A DNA stretch of 64,000 bases from positions 124,001 to 188,000 of the forward strand of contig NZ_JAFAIX010000007.1 in NCBI RefSeq assembly GCF_019236475.1. Direction: 5' to 3'. Below, in pieces: positions 36,144 to 45,631 of the stretch (position 1 is the stretch's first letter; each line of letters starts with the position of its first letter). The notes beneath the pieces are model-generated. The model did no database searches. It had not been told where the DNA came from and saw only the letters and a program-made list of their open reading frames with translations. This DNA comes from Chitinophaga sp. GTDB taxonomy: Bacteria; Bacteroidota; Bacteroidia; Chitinophagales; Chitinophagaceae. Position numbers and translations under genes: made by a program.

Positions 36144-36902
36144 ATGAAGATACTCATCATAGAAGACGAAAAGCATAATGCCGCCCGATTGCAGCGCATT
36201 ATAGGGGATATATCCGCAGATCATGAAGTACTTGGTATTTTGGAGAGCGTAGAAGATGCAGTAGCCTGGTTTTCCTCGCATCCAGCGCCTGATGTAGCAT
36301 TGATGGATATACGACTGACAGATGGATTGAGTTTTGATATTTTTAAGGAGACAACCGTCCCTTGTCCGGTCATTTTCACTACTGCATACGATGAATATGC
36401 CATACGTGCCTTTAAAGTAAACAGTGTAGACTATCTCCTGAAGCCTATCCAGGAAGAAGACTTGCAACAGGCCCTGGATCGGATTACCCCTGTTCATAAA
36501 CCCCAGGAACCCTTGCCGGATATAGAACAACTGATGCAATTGATACAACCGCAAACAAAAGCTTATCGCAAGCGTTTTTTGTTACCGGTATATGATGGAT
36601 TTAAAACCATTCAAGTGGAAGATATCAGTTTCGCGTATTCAGAGCTTAAGGCTACGAAACTGGTGTTGGGCAAGGATCAGGAGGAAACGGTTACTTATTC
36701 CTTGGATGAATTAGAAGAAGATTTAGACCCGGAATATTTTTTCAGAGCAAACAGGCAATTCTTGATTCATGTGAATGCCATCGCAAAAATACATAATAGC
36801 TTTAACGGTAAATTAAAAGTGGAGCTGAAACATCATCCAGATAAGGAGGTACTTATCAGCAAAGACAAGGCAGCAAGGTTTAAACAGTGGCTGGATAGGT
36901 GA
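36144..36902 (+). CDS. LytTR-family response regulator
   Basis: 252 residues from the ATG at 36144; a TTG two codons before is a less likely start. Receiver: acidic pair in ILIIEDEKHNA, phospho-acceptor Asp in DVALMDIRLTDG (about 55), TTAYDEYAIRAF and the Lys in DYLLKPIQ. The LytTR DNA-binding domain (about 150-252) has LLPVYDGFKTIQVEDISFAY, FFRANRQFLIHVNAI and the end RFKQWLD. Cytoplasmic regulator, phosphorylated by the LytS-type kinase encoded upstream; probably acts on the efflux operon's own promoter. The last gene of the operon. Confidence 0.94.
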   Translation: MKILIIEDEKHNAARLQRIIGDISADHEVLGILESVEDAVAWFSSHPAPDVALMDIRLTDGLSFDIFKETTVPCPVIFTTAYDEYAIRAFKVNSVDYLLKPIQEEDLQQALDRITPVHKPQEPLPDIEQLMQLIQPQTKAYRKRFLLPVYDGFKTIQVEDISFAYSELKATKLVLGKDQEETVTYSLDELEEDLDPEYFFRANRQFLIHVNAIAKIHNSFNGKLKVELKHHPDKEVLISKDKAARFKQWLDR

Positions 36903-36949
36903 TACCGCTTTAGCAAAAAACCGGAATTTCCCGTTATATTTTAGAAACC

Positions 36950-37666
36950 ATGATATCGTTTTCACCTGTTATCACTACTTATTGGCAGGATGCCATGCAA
37001 AGCGGAGACTTACTCGCGCAAGATGGCGTCTTTATGCTTACTGTTAATCCGGCGTTGGAAGCCTCAGACAGGGTAATGATATTGTCTATTGAAGGAGGTG
37101 CCACCCTTGCCGCCGTTACACCTGATATGGCCCGATCTGCTGGATTGTATGGACAGTCGGCATTAACGGAGCAGGTATTTCGCCAGCAGTTGGCCGCTGC
37201 TGGGACGCTGTTGAATGGAGCGGATTACCTTTATTATTATACTGCTGCGGAGAAACAGGCGGTATTGGCAGAGCAGCCAGCTAAGAATATTCGGCTACTA
37301 ACGGAGGCGGATACACGTGCTTTTGAGATCTTTCGATCGCATGCAACGACCGCGGATCTGGATGGGGCTTTTGTGGAATTAGATCATTCGGCGGTATTCG
37401 GATATTTTTTCCAGGATCAGCTAGTGGCGGCGGCTAGTATTTATCCATGGGATGCCACCGCGATGATGGATGTAGGAGTGCTTACCCTGGAGGATTTCCG
37501 CGGAAAGGGAATAGCTAAAAAGCTGGTACGCGCTATTTTCCGACATGCGATAACGCAGGGTTATGAACCGCAGTATCGTTGTCAGATAGATAATTTGCCT
37601 TCTGTACGATTGGCCACAGCGGCCGGTCTGACGCTGTTGGGGAAATGGGAAGTAGTAGTAGATTAA
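36950..37666 (+). CDS. GNAT family N-acetyltransferase
   Basis: 238 residues. The N-terminal 120 residues are a variable domain (GATLAAVTPDMARSAGLYGQ, which recalls the AslTDK-like start of FR47 proteins). The GNAT core has FQDQLVAAASIYPWDATAMMDVG, then motif A LEDFRGKGIAKKLVRAIFRHA with the R-G-K-G-I-A acetyl-CoA loop, and motif B CQIDNLPSVRLATAAGLTLLG with an N-x-x-S/A-x-x-L signature. Acetyl-CoA transferase of unknown substrate, similar in layout to the GNAT at 10984 but diverged. Start ATG 36950, after an AT-rich gap. Convergent with the hypothetical gene at 37684. Confidence 0.88.
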   Translation: MISFSPVITTYWQDAMQSGDLLAQDGVFMLTVNPALEASDRVMILSIEGGATLAAVTPDMARSAGLYGQSALTEQVFRQQLAAAGTLLNGADYLYYYTAAEKQAVLAEQPAKNIRLLTEADTRAFEIFRSHATTADLDGAFVELDHSAVFGYFFQDQLVAAASIYPWDATAMMDVGVLTLEDFRGKGIAKKLVRAIFRHAITQGYEPQYRCQIDNLPSVRLATAAGLTLLGKWEVVVD

Positions 37667-37683
37667 GGATCTGTAGTAAGCTT

Positions 37684-38244
37684 TCACCTGTAATAATCTT
37701 GCTGTTGGCAATGTGTTGCTGCTAATTGGAGTATCCGCTCAAATGCTGGACCATTGGCGTATATACTCATCCATTCAATACCGTTGGAGGCAGGGAAACA
37801 AATAGCAATATTTCCTGTTGCCGCTATTGCTTTACATTTCTTAATGGCCGCCGGTGAATTGCCCATATTGGGCGTTTCACTGAGACTGGGCCTATAAGTA
37901 TGCTGTAATATTTGTGCGAAATCCATCTTATTTTCTGCTAGTTCCAGGACAATGGAACCACGTTCCCATGCGCGGGCTTGCCAGAGATAGGCATGCCCGT
38001 TAATACAGTCTTGCGTGAGATCAAACCTGTACTTGCCTTTATCGGCTATCAATATATCGGCATGCGATTGAAAAAAAGGCATTTCTTTCTTTAACCCATA
38101 CACGCAGGCATAGGAAGCGTTGCTTAATAATGCTTGGATAACCGTTGCACAAGCGGGCATAGGGCTTGTGATGTCATATGCATTATAGTCACCGGCTATG
38201 GGTAATAATTCGACCTGGAGTGGTTTGAAATAATCGGATTGCAT
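37684..38244 (-). CDS. Hypothetical protein
   Basis: 186 residues, no family recognised. It opens MQSDYFKPLQVELLPIAGDY, contains ACVYGLKKEMPFFQSHADILI and WQARAWERGSIVLELAENK, and ends GPAFERILQLAATHCQQQ. Mixed alpha/beta character without signal peptide; presumably cytoplasmic. It stands alone, convergent with the GNAT gene (17 bp between stops). The sequence gives no hint of function. Confidence 0.55.
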   Translation of the reverse strand: MQSDYFKPLQVELLPIAGDYNAYDITSPMPACATVIQALLSNASYACVYGLKKEMPFFQSHADILIADKGKYRFDLTQDCINGHAYLWQARAWERGSIVLELAENKMDFAQILQHTYRPSLSETPNMGNSPAAIKKCKAIAATGNIAICFPASNGIEWMSIYANGPAFERILQLAATHCQQQDYYR

Positions 38245-38352
38245 GGTTAAAATCTACTGTTGCAAGATCCGAATTTTTTGTCATGAAATATTTAGGGTGA
38301 GTATATATGTAATAAAATTGTATGTTTAACTTGACTATAAAACCATTTAACT

Positions 38353-38880
38353 ATGAATTTTTTCAACGCCCAATCTTCTTTATTTAAAGGAACTTCCATT
38401 GCCGCCATTGTATTTTTATGTTATGGATATGTGTGCAGATGGTGTAGCATCTATTTCTTCTGGGAGAGCAAGACGATTGGTTGGACGCTTTTCTTTGTGT
38501 CGATTATCCTATGGATGGCCACCAGAATTAAAAACCGTCCACCAGGTTCCAAGGCGATATGGGAGATGATTGTGTTGGGGATTTCCGCGTTTATCTTGCT
38601 TGTTAAGATGATATTCCTTGTTGCCATACCCCATACAGATATTTGTGACAGAACGCTTACTTATATAAAGCAGAACAAAGCCATACAACAGGAAGTCGGC
38701 AATATCAAGGGTGTGTTTGTGGTGCCTTTTGGTGGCGTTTCCTCCAGTGGCGGGTCTGACGGTTATGCAGCCGCAGGTGATTTGCATTTTGTAATTAAGG
38801 GAGACAAGAAGTACATAGACCTGAATGTACAGGCGATGAAGGATTTCGATACAGATTGGGAATTCGCGATTGTAAGATAA
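38353..38880 (+). CDS. Small membrane protein with a possible Coa1-like domain
   Basis: 175 residues. Three hydrophobic segments (about 12-40, 45-60, 78-95), then a polar tail of 75 residues. The tail (YIKQNKAIQQEVGNIKGVF, then GYAAAGDLHFVIKGDKKY and LNVQAMKDFDTDWEFAIVR) resembles the layout of the Coa1/Tim21-like domain of cytochrome-oxidase assembly factor 1: a short helix, 'G-x-A-x-L-x-F-x-I-K-G', and 'V-x-A-x-K-x...W-x-F'. This match is by eye and tentative. Located between the hypothetical gene at 37684 and the sigma-factor gene. Confidence 0.6.
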   Translation: MNFFNAQSSLFKGTSIAAIVFLCYGYVCRWCSIYFFWESKTIGWTLFFVSIILWMATRIKNRPPGSKAIWEMIVLGISAFILLVKMIFLVAIPHTDICDRTLTYIKQNKAIQQEVGNIKGVFVVPFGGVSSSGGSDGYAAAGDLHFVIKGDKKYIDLNVQAMKDFDTDWEFAIVR

Positions 38881-38958
38881 AATCAGCATAACTACTGAAA
38901 ACTTTCGAACTGTAATAAAATTTTGTATCATTACATTGTCCCTATTAGGATGAATTAA

Positions 38959-39510
38959 ATGAAAGACGTTTTTCCTTATTCCCCGGCACAGGTTACGGAA
39001 GCATTTCGTAATCGGGACATACAAATCTTTCAGGACTTATATAAAGCATATAGTGAAGAACTATATCTGCTGGCGCATCATTGGGTGAAAGACAGTGATC
39101 TTGCCAAGGATATCGTGCATAATTTGTTCGTTTCCCTCTGGGAAAAGGCGGATCAGATTATTATAGAAGGGCAGGTGAAACATTATTTGTTTCGGGCGAT
39201 AAGTAACAGGGCGTTGAATGAATTGAAAAGACGCCAGCGTCATGTGGGAGAAGAATTATTACAGTTTCATGCAGATGAACAGTCGTTTCATCATACTTCA
39301 GATTATATTCTATTCCAGCGCGAGCTAATGCAGCATTTACAGGGTTTGCCTCCTCGTTGCAGGGAAATATTTCTCCTCAGCCGTATACATGGACTAGAGC
39401 CTGCCGAAATCGCCTCCCAGCTTAATATTTCTCTTAATACCGTATACTTTCAAATCTCCATAGCCCTTAAATCTCTTCGAGTAGCCCTCCTTCCGAAAAA
39501 AAATTTTTAA
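38959..39510 (+). CDS. ECF RNA polymerase sigma factor (FecI-like, PUL-associated)
   Basis: 183 residues. Sigma region 2 has FQDLYKAYSEELYLLAHHWVKD and AKDIVHNLFVSLWEKAD, the core-binding and -10-reading helices. Region 4 has LPPRCREIFLLSRIHGLEPAEIA, then SQLNISLNTVYFQISIALKSL, a helix-turn-helix. The absence of region 3 is normal for ECF factors. In Bacteroidota such factors are held by the FecR protein encoded next door and start transcription of the following SusC/SusD genes on substrate sensing. Stop 48 bp before the FecR start. Possible -7-like sequence TACATTG before the gene. Confidence 0.94.
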   Translation: MKDVFPYSPAQVTEAFRNRDIQIFQDLYKAYSEELYLLAHHWVKDSDLAKDIVHNLFVSLWEKADQIIIEGQVKHYLFRAISNRALNELKRRQRHVGEELLQFHADEQSFHHTSDYILFQRELMQHLQGLPPRCREIFLLSRIHGLEPAEIASQLNISLNTVYFQISIALKSLRVALLPKKNF

Positions 39511-39558
39511 AAGGTATCAAAGTTTAGGATAGCTGGATTGTCATTATAGTATACGCAT

Positions 39559-40536
39559 ATGGAAAAGCATATAAACGATACCATCATAGCATACCTCAAT
39601 GATCCCGACAACCAGGAGCTGGCACAAGCCGTTGAATCCTGGCTGAATGCATCTGCCGACAATCGTCAGTTGTTTGCAGTGATGCAGCAGGTATGGGAGT
39701 CTGCCGGCCAATTGCCCCAGGAATTTTCCGTACAGGAAGGCTGGGAGTCGTTGACTGCGCAACTGGGTATAGTAGCGCCTCCACCACCAGTGGCAAAAGT
39801 GAAATCGATGTACCGTATATGGTGGCGCGTGGCAGCGGTAGTATTGCCTTTACTGGTGTTGACAGGGGCATGGTATGGTTACCATTCCGCAGGGGCAGAG
39901 TGGCATACCTTCACCGCCAGCAAGAATGGGATCGACAGTGTTTCGTTGGAGGATGGTTCTAAGGTCATACTGCGTCCTGGTACGGGTATCACCTGGAGAT
40001 TGGGGAAATCGCAGCGGGAAGTCCGGATGCAGCAGGGAGAAGCCTTCTTGAAGGTAGCAAAAGATGCGAAGCGTGCATTCACCGTGCAACTGCCAACGGG
40101 AACTGTCACCGTACTAGGTACCTCTTTTAATATTAAAGCTACCCCTACCTATAGCGACGTGGCGGTCTGGGATGGACGTGTAAGCGTTGCCGGTAGTAAA
40201 GGACAACCTATACTACTGACGGCTGGCGGTCTCGCCATTATCGATACAGCAGGGCGTGTTAGTCAGCCTACAGGTCATTATGCCTATCGAGGAAGTTGGA
40301 GTAATCGTAATCTTCGTTTCCATGAAAAAAATCTGGAAGTCGTATTGCGCACGATGGAAACGATTTATCATATAAAAATAGCTGTAATGGATGCCAAGCT
40401 GTTAGCATTTACAGTAAGCCTTGATGTTTCTGATGTATCAGCGAATGAGGCACTCCAGATACTTTCATTTACCTTGGGTACAGGCATGAAACAGTTGTCT
40501 GATAGTACTTACCAGTTAGGGACGGCCAAAAAATAA
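39559..40536 (+). CDS. FecR-family anti-sigma factor
   Basis: 325 residues. The cytoplasmic N-terminus (about 80 residues) binds the sigma factor, followed by a membrane span RVAAVVLPLLVLTGAWYG. The periplasmic FecR domain comes next (FTASKNGIDSVSLEDGSKVIL; GEAFLKVAKDAKRAFTVQ; VTVLGTSFNIKATP). A C-terminal DUF4974 (FHEKNLEVVLRTMETIYHIK, LDVSDVSANEALQILSFTLG) takes the signal from the outer-membrane receptor. Acts with the ECF factor encoded upstream and the SusC protein encoded downstream, as in cell-surface signalling. Start ATG 39559. Confidence 0.94.
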   Translation: MEKHINDTIIAYLNDPDNQELAQAVESWLNASADNRQLFAVMQQVWESAGQLPQEFSVQEGWESLTAQLGIVAPPPPVAKVKSMYRIWWRVAAVVLPLLVLTGAWYGYHSAGAEWHTFTASKNGIDSVSLEDGSKVILRPGTGITWRLGKSQREVRMQQGEAFLKVAKDAKRAFTVQLPTGTVTVLGTSFNIKATPTYSDVAVWDGRVSVAGSKGQPILLTAGGLAIIDTAGRVSQPTGHYAYRGSWSNRNLRFHEKNLEVVLRTMETIYHIKIAVMDAKLLAFTVSLDVSDVSANEALQILSFTLGTGMKQLSDSTYQLGTAKK

Positions 40537-40786
40537 TAGTATCAAGACACGCATATTGTCACTGCATATATCATAGAATAGCATCGATTAACATAGTATT
40601 TTAACAACCAGGATCAAGGAAGTCACACATAACACAACTGTTATTTCACGCACGGATTTAATCACCCGATAAGCATTGTATTACTACCTGTTGAATGGCG
40701 CGGCTGTTATCAGCTGTAGGCTGCTTCATGTCAGCATGGAAGAGGTATGCCAGGATCTTGACATCGTATTCAAAAAATAAAAATCA

Positions 40787-43700
40787 ATGAGAATCATTTA
40801 TCGTATACTCGTTGCCGTTGCCTTAATATGCCGCTGTATATCAATGTCGGCGCAGGAGAAAACGGACCCACTCCGCATAAAAGTATCACTGGAGGTAAAG
40901 GATATGGCCGTACAGGATATTCTTGCACTTATAGAGAAGCAGGCAGGCGTATCTTTTGCCTATACGCAACCCGTAGTCACCAATTTACCTAAATTATCTT
41001 TTCATGAAAAGCAGATAGCCATTGGCGTTGTACTGGAAAAAATATTTCCGCCGTTAAAATATACTATCAAGGCTATTGGTATGCAGATAATTATCCGGGA
41101 GTCGGTGAGTAATCACTTAACCGCCAGCGATTCGCTGCCAGCACCCAAAGTCATAGATATGAACACCGTTGTAGTCACTGCTTTGGGCTTAGGCCGCCAG
41201 GAGCGATCTCTCGGTTATGCCTATACGAATGTAAAAGGGAGCGAATTGACTACCGCCCGTGAGAATAATCCCTTGGAAGCGCTCAGCGGTAGGGTAGCTG
41301 GATTGGACGTAAATGCCACTAACAGTGGCGTTGGCGGATCTGTGAAAGTAACCTTGCGCGGGGTGAAGATAATTGGTGGTGATAATCAGCCACTCTATGT
41401 GATAGATGGTGTTCCTGCCAGTAACTCCTCTGCCGGCCAGGCGGATAAGTATGGCGGTTATGATCTGGGGGATGGGTCCTCTATTATTAACCCGGATGAA
41501 ATAGCCACTATTTCCGTGCTGAAAGGGGGCGCTGCTACCGCGTTGTATGGCAGTCGCGCAGCAAACGGCGTAATCCTTATTACTACTAAAAAAGGTGCGG
41601 GTAAAGGATTGGAAGTAGAATTGAATTCCAATGCCGTGGTAGAGAGTATCAATAACAGTTACGATTTTCAGCAAATCTATGGCAGTGGGAGAGACGGTCT
41701 ATTGCCTAAAGATGCCGCCACTGCCCAGGGCTACGCCCAGTCTAGCTGGGGTCCGAAAATGAATAGCGATAGTATGGTCTGGTTATGGAATGGTACCCAA
41801 GTTCCCTATGTAGATGCCAAAAACTCCATCCGGAAATTTTTCAGGACGGGACTGACATTGACCAATTCCGTATCTGTATCCTCCGGTAACGAACAAACGC
41901 AGTTGAGGCTAACCTACACCAACCTACGAAATAATGATATTGTACCACAGAGCGGCCTGCAGCGTCAGAACCTTTCCCTGAGAGGGACCTCGAAACTTAC
42001 CTCCAAGCTTAGCTTAGATGCGAAGATCTCTTATCTCAACGAAAAAGTAGACAACCGGCCCGCTTTGTCTGATAATCCAAATAATATCGGGTATGTATTG
42101 AGTGGTATTGCACCGAATATTGATATCAACTGGTTGAAAGATTACAAAGACCCTGTTACAGGAAAGTATATTAATTGGAATAATAATCCCTACCAAGTGA
42201 ACCCCTATTGGGCAATCAATGAACAACCCAATACCAGTAAACAGGACCGACTAAATGGTTTTGTACAATTGAAATATCAGTTGCTGCCGGAATTGGCGGT
42301 GCAAGGTAGAATAGGAACGGATTTTACCCGGTTCAGTTTTCGGGAATTTATGGAAGCGAGTACGCCATTCAATGAATCAGGCATGATTGTACTGAAAGAT
42401 AGGACGCTGCGGGAAACCAATACAGAACTCATGCTCAATTTTGGCAAGCAGGTAAAGCGATTTTGGATAGGCGCTAACCTGGGAACCAACCGCATGGATT
42501 ATAATGATGATCAATTGATCACCACAGGAAGGGATATCAGTGTAAGAGGTGTGCAAAGCATTAATAATTTCCAGACGAAAATCAGTACAGAAGTAATTTC
42601 CAGGAAACGTATCAATTCCGTTTATGGTGCAGTGAACTTGGCATTTGACCGCTTGCTATACCTAGATATTACTGGGCGCAATGATTGGTCATCTACCTTG
42701 GCCGCAGGACATAACTCCTTCTTTTATCCCTCTGTATCCACCAGTTTTGTGTTTTCTGAATTGCTGCCAAAGATGGACTGGCTTTCATTCGGCAAATTAA
42801 GATTCTCCATCGCTCAAACAGGAACAGATGCCGTAGATCCTTACCAGTTGAAATTAACGTATGGCAGTAATCCCGATATGCCTACCGTGGCTGGTTATGC
42901 TATTGGCGGTGTAGCGGTAGACAAGGTGCCGTTTTATGAACTGAAACCCAGTATCAGTAGGGCTTATGAAGCAGGAGCGAATCTCATCTTCCTACAAAAT
43001 CGTCTTAACCTGGATGTTACCTGGTACCAGTCCAATACCCGTAATCAGATCCTGAATGCCCCTATATCTTCCACCAGCGGCTATACCACTGCGGTCATCA
43101 ATTCTGGGAATGTGCGTAACAGAGGTATAGAGGTGACCCTGCTGTCAAAACCAATTGTGTCCAAAAATTTTAACTGGGACCTGGGATTCAATTTTGCACG
43201 AAACAGGAATAAGATTTTGGCATTGAGTCCACTCGTTTCTGGTTATTACACCCTGGCATCTGCCCGTTGGGCGAATGCCTCCATCGTGGCCCAGGAAGGA
43301 CAGGAATATGGAATGATAGTAGGACGAAAGTTTCTCCGGACGCAACAAGGACAACTTATCTTGGATGCCAACAATCTACCACAGTATGATGCCACAGATG
43401 CCAGACTTGGCAATGGACAATATGACTGGATTGGCGGCATTACCAATCGGTTTTCCTATAAGCACTTTTCGCTGAATGTATTATTGGATATCAAACAAGG
43501 CGGTAATATATACTCCATGACCAATCTCCTGGCTTATTCCAACGGTCGACAGAAGGGCACCATTCAAGGACGCGACGAGTGGGCAGCATCTGAAAAAGCC
43601 CGACTGGCAGCAGGTAAAACCCCTGATCAGTGGACCGCCACCGGAGGGCTTCCTGTGAATGGTGTGCAACAAACCGGCACGGATGCCAGTGGAAAGCCCA

Positions 43701-44029
43701 CTTATACCGCCGTGAGTGCCTACGTCAATCCGCAAGCTTATTGGCAACGTGTAGCGGATAATATACCAGAACCATTTGTGTATGATGCCTCCTTTGTAAA
43801 AATCAGACAGGTGAACATCGATTATCATTTCCCTACGTCCATCCTGCATCATAGTATTATCCGCGACTTATCTGTTTCGCTGGTGGCTCGAAATCTATTC
43901 ACCCTCAGTAAACATGTGCCCAATGTAGATCCGGAGTCCAGCTATAATAATGGTAATGGGCAAGGCTTTGAATATGGTTCCCTTCCTACACGCCGGTCAT
44001 ATGGAATTAATGTTTATGCAAAATTTTAA
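40787..44029 (+). CDS. SusC/RagA-family TonB-linked outer-membrane transporter with N-terminal STN domain
   Basis: 1080 residues. Signal peptide (MRIIYRILVAVALICRCISMSA), then an STN (secretin/TonB short N-terminal) domain: VKDMAVQDILALIEKQAGVSF and ITYTIKAIGMQIIIRES-type end. The STN domain is the one that talks to FecR. Plug: NPLEALSGRVAGLDVN, VTLRGVKIIGGDNQPLYVIDG and LKGGAATALYGSRAANGVILI, the SusC signatures. Barrel to the aromatic end YGINVYAKF. The carboxypeptidase-like regulatory domain usually placed between STN and plug is missing: the STN is linked to TVVVTALGLGRQE by only about 30 residues. It should import the product released by the GH18 enzyme. Confidence 0.95.
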   Translation: MRIIYRILVAVALICRCISMSAQEKTDPLRIKVSLEVKDMAVQDILALIEKQAGVSFAYTQPVVTNLPKLSFHEKQIAIGVVLEKIFPPLKYTIKAIGMQIIIRESVSNHLTASDSLPAPKVIDMNTVVVTALGLGRQERSLGYAYTNVKGSELTTARENNPLEALSGRVAGLDVNATNSGVGGSVKVTLRGVKIIGGDNQPLYVIDGVPASNSSAGQADKYGGYDLGDGSSIINPDEIATISVLKGGAATALYGSRAANGVILITTKKGAGKGLEVELNSNAVVESINNSYDFQQIYGSGRDGLLPKDAATAQGYAQSSWGPKMNSDSMVWLWNGTQVPYVDAKNSIRKFFRTGLTLTNSVSVSSGNEQTQLRLTYTNLRNNDIVPQSGLQRQNLSLRGTSKLTSKLSLDAKISYLNEKVDNRPALSDNPNNIGYVLSGIAPNIDINWLKDYKDPVTGKYINWNNNPYQVNPYWAINEQPNTSKQDRLNGFVQLKYQLLPELAVQGRIGTDFTRFSFREFMEASTPFNESGMIVLKDRTLRETNTELMLNFGKQVKRFWIGANLGTNRMDYNDDQLITTGRDISVRGVQSINNFQTKISTEVISRKRINSVYGAVNLAFDRLLYLDITGRNDWSSTLAAGHNSFFYPSVSTSFVFSELLPKMDWLSFGKLRFSIAQTGTDAVDPYQLKLTYGSNPDMPTVAGYAIGGVAVDKVPFYELKPSISRAYEAGANLIFLQNRLNLDVTWYQSNTRNQILNAPISSTSGYTTAVINSGNVRNRGIEVTLLSKPIVSKNFNWDLGFNFARNRNKILALSPLVSGYYTLASARWANASIVAQEGQEYGMIVGRKFLRTQQGQLILDANNLPQYDATDARLGNGQYDWIGGITNRFSYKHFSLNVLLDIKQGGNIYSMTNLLAYSNGRQKGTIQGRDEWAASEKARLAAGKTPDQWTATGGLPVNGVQQTGTDASGKPTYTAVSAYVNPQAYWQRVADNIPEPFVYDASFVKIRQVNIDYHFPTSILHHSIIRDLSVSLVARNLFTLSKHVPNVDPESSYNNGNGQGFEYGSLPTRRSYGINVYAKF

Positions 44030-44039
44030 ATCAGGAAAG

Positions 44040-45578
44040 ATGAAACGTAATTGTTATATACTCGTATTATTTTTCATTAGCCTGGTCATGCATAGTTGTA
44101 CCAGGGACTTTGAGCAACTGAATACAGACCCGACCAAAGGGGCTTCCATTGCTCCTGGTCAGCAATTGGCCGCTGCCGCATATTATATGACTGGCGGTAG
44201 AGAGACAGGCTATCCTAACCTGTATTTGTTTCTACCAAGGGTACAATATGTAAACGGCGCCTGGGGCATGCGGTCCGGCACCAAATATATTCGTAATGAT
44301 TTCTATAATGACCGCATCTGGGAAATTTATTATGGCAAAAGTATCAAGCAGTTGGCAGATATGATTGCACGCTGTAAAGATGATCAGGACCTGGTAAATT
44401 ATATAGCGGCGGCCAGGATACTGAAGGTGTACCTCTTTTCGGTATTGACAGATTGTTATGGAGATATTCCTTATTCGCAGGCTGGAGTAGCCTATTATCA
44501 AAAAGTGTATACCCCTGTGTATGATCGTCAGCAGGATATTTACCATGATTTTTTCAAGGAGCTGGATGAAGCCGTAAAACAGTTTGATGCTTCCAAACAG
44601 GCGATCGCCAATGATATCGTTTATAATGGCGCCATTGAAAAATGGAAGAAATTAGCCAATTCACTTCGTTTGCGCCTTGCCGTTAGACTCAGTAATGTTG
44701 ATCCTACCACCGCAGCACAAGAAGCCGCAGCAGCCTATAAAGGAGGGTTGATGCAATCCAGCGACGATAACTTCCGGATGTTGCACGAAGCGTTTAATTT
44801 TCCGGACCTCCGTGGGAATGGTTTGAGTCAATCGCTTAGTGAGTCCGATACCTATAAGTACACGATTGGCTGCAGTACGTTTACCGACTATCTAAAAGCA
44901 GAACAAGACCCTCGCATCGCCTCCTTTTTCGTCAATAAAGATGCGAATGGAAATGATATTACTTCCCTTACCAATTACTTTTCCATACAGCCAGGATTGT
45001 ATTGGTGGGACCAGTGGGCCGATTTTGTGGCCAAAAATGGAACGGTGATTCCTCATGGCAATAAATTTTGTACCATCAACCCTGTGTTTTCCAGTCTGGG
45101 TGCGTCTTTTCTTCATATGGGTTATGCAGAAACGGAATTCTTATTGGCAGAAGCGGCAGCGAAGAACTGGATTGCGGAAGATGCCAATGTACACTATCAA
45201 CGTGGTATCCGAGCAGCCATGAAGCAATTGGAAATGTACCCTGGCATGCCTGCGATTAACCAGCAACAGGTTGATGATTTTGTCAATGCCCATGTACTGA
45301 GTGCTGGAAAGGCAATAGAACAGATCAATATGCAGAAATGGGTAGCATTGTTTCCAAATGGAGCAGAAGCCTTTGCTAATCAGCGGCGGAGCGGTTTCCC
45401 GGCATTGCAACCAGTACAGGATGTTGGAGGAGAGTCAGAAACCAATAAAAAGCCATTTAAAAGATTATTTTATCCAGGCACAGAAGCCTATAATAACACC
45501 ACCAATTATCAGGATGCACTCAATCGTATAGGCGGACAAAATGATTGGATGAAACCAGTATGGTGGGATAAACAATAG
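44040..45578 (+). CDS. SusD/RagB-family nutrient-binding lipoprotein (SusD-like_2)
   Basis: 512 residues from the ATG at 44040; the in-frame extension to 43950 overlaps the SusC gene and is not real. Signal MKRNCYILVLFFISLVMHSC ends with the lipidation Cys, then TRDFEQLNTDPTKGASIAPG, the signature of the SusD-like_2 family (PF12771). Typical blocks: YGDIPYSQA, AIEKWKKLANSLRLRLAVRLS and MGYAETEFLLAEAAAKNW (TPR-like helices), then AWVAL-type QKWVALFPNGAEAF and a Trp-rich end. Surface-exposed and lids the SusC transporter. Binds the glycan product; the family member gives no sugar specificity by itself. Confidence 0.95.
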   Translation: MKRNCYILVLFFISLVMHSCTRDFEQLNTDPTKGASIAPGQQLAAAAYYMTGGRETGYPNLYLFLPRVQYVNGAWGMRSGTKYIRNDFYNDRIWEIYYGKSIKQLADMIARCKDDQDLVNYIAAARILKVYLFSVLTDCYGDIPYSQAGVAYYQKVYTPVYDRQQDIYHDFFKELDEAVKQFDASKQAIANDIVYNGAIEKWKKLANSLRLRLAVRLSNVDPTTAAQEAAAAYKGGLMQSSDDNFRMLHEAFNFPDLRGNGLSQSLSESDTYKYTIGCSTFTDYLKAEQDPRIASFFVNKDANGNDITSLTNYFSIQPGLYWWDQWADFVAKNGTVIPHGNKFCTINPVFSSLGASFLHMGYAETEFLLAEAAAKNWIAEDANVHYQRGIRAAMKQLEMYPGMPAINQQQVDDFVNAHVLSAGKAIEQINMQKWVALFPNGAEAFANQRRSGFPALQPVQDVGGESETNKKPFKRLFYPGTEAYNNTTNYQDALNRIGGQNDWMKPVWWDKQ

Positions 45579-45631
45579 ACCTACTACATCGCACATAGAT
45601 TCATTTTTCTTCTTATTTAAAATTGATACAT

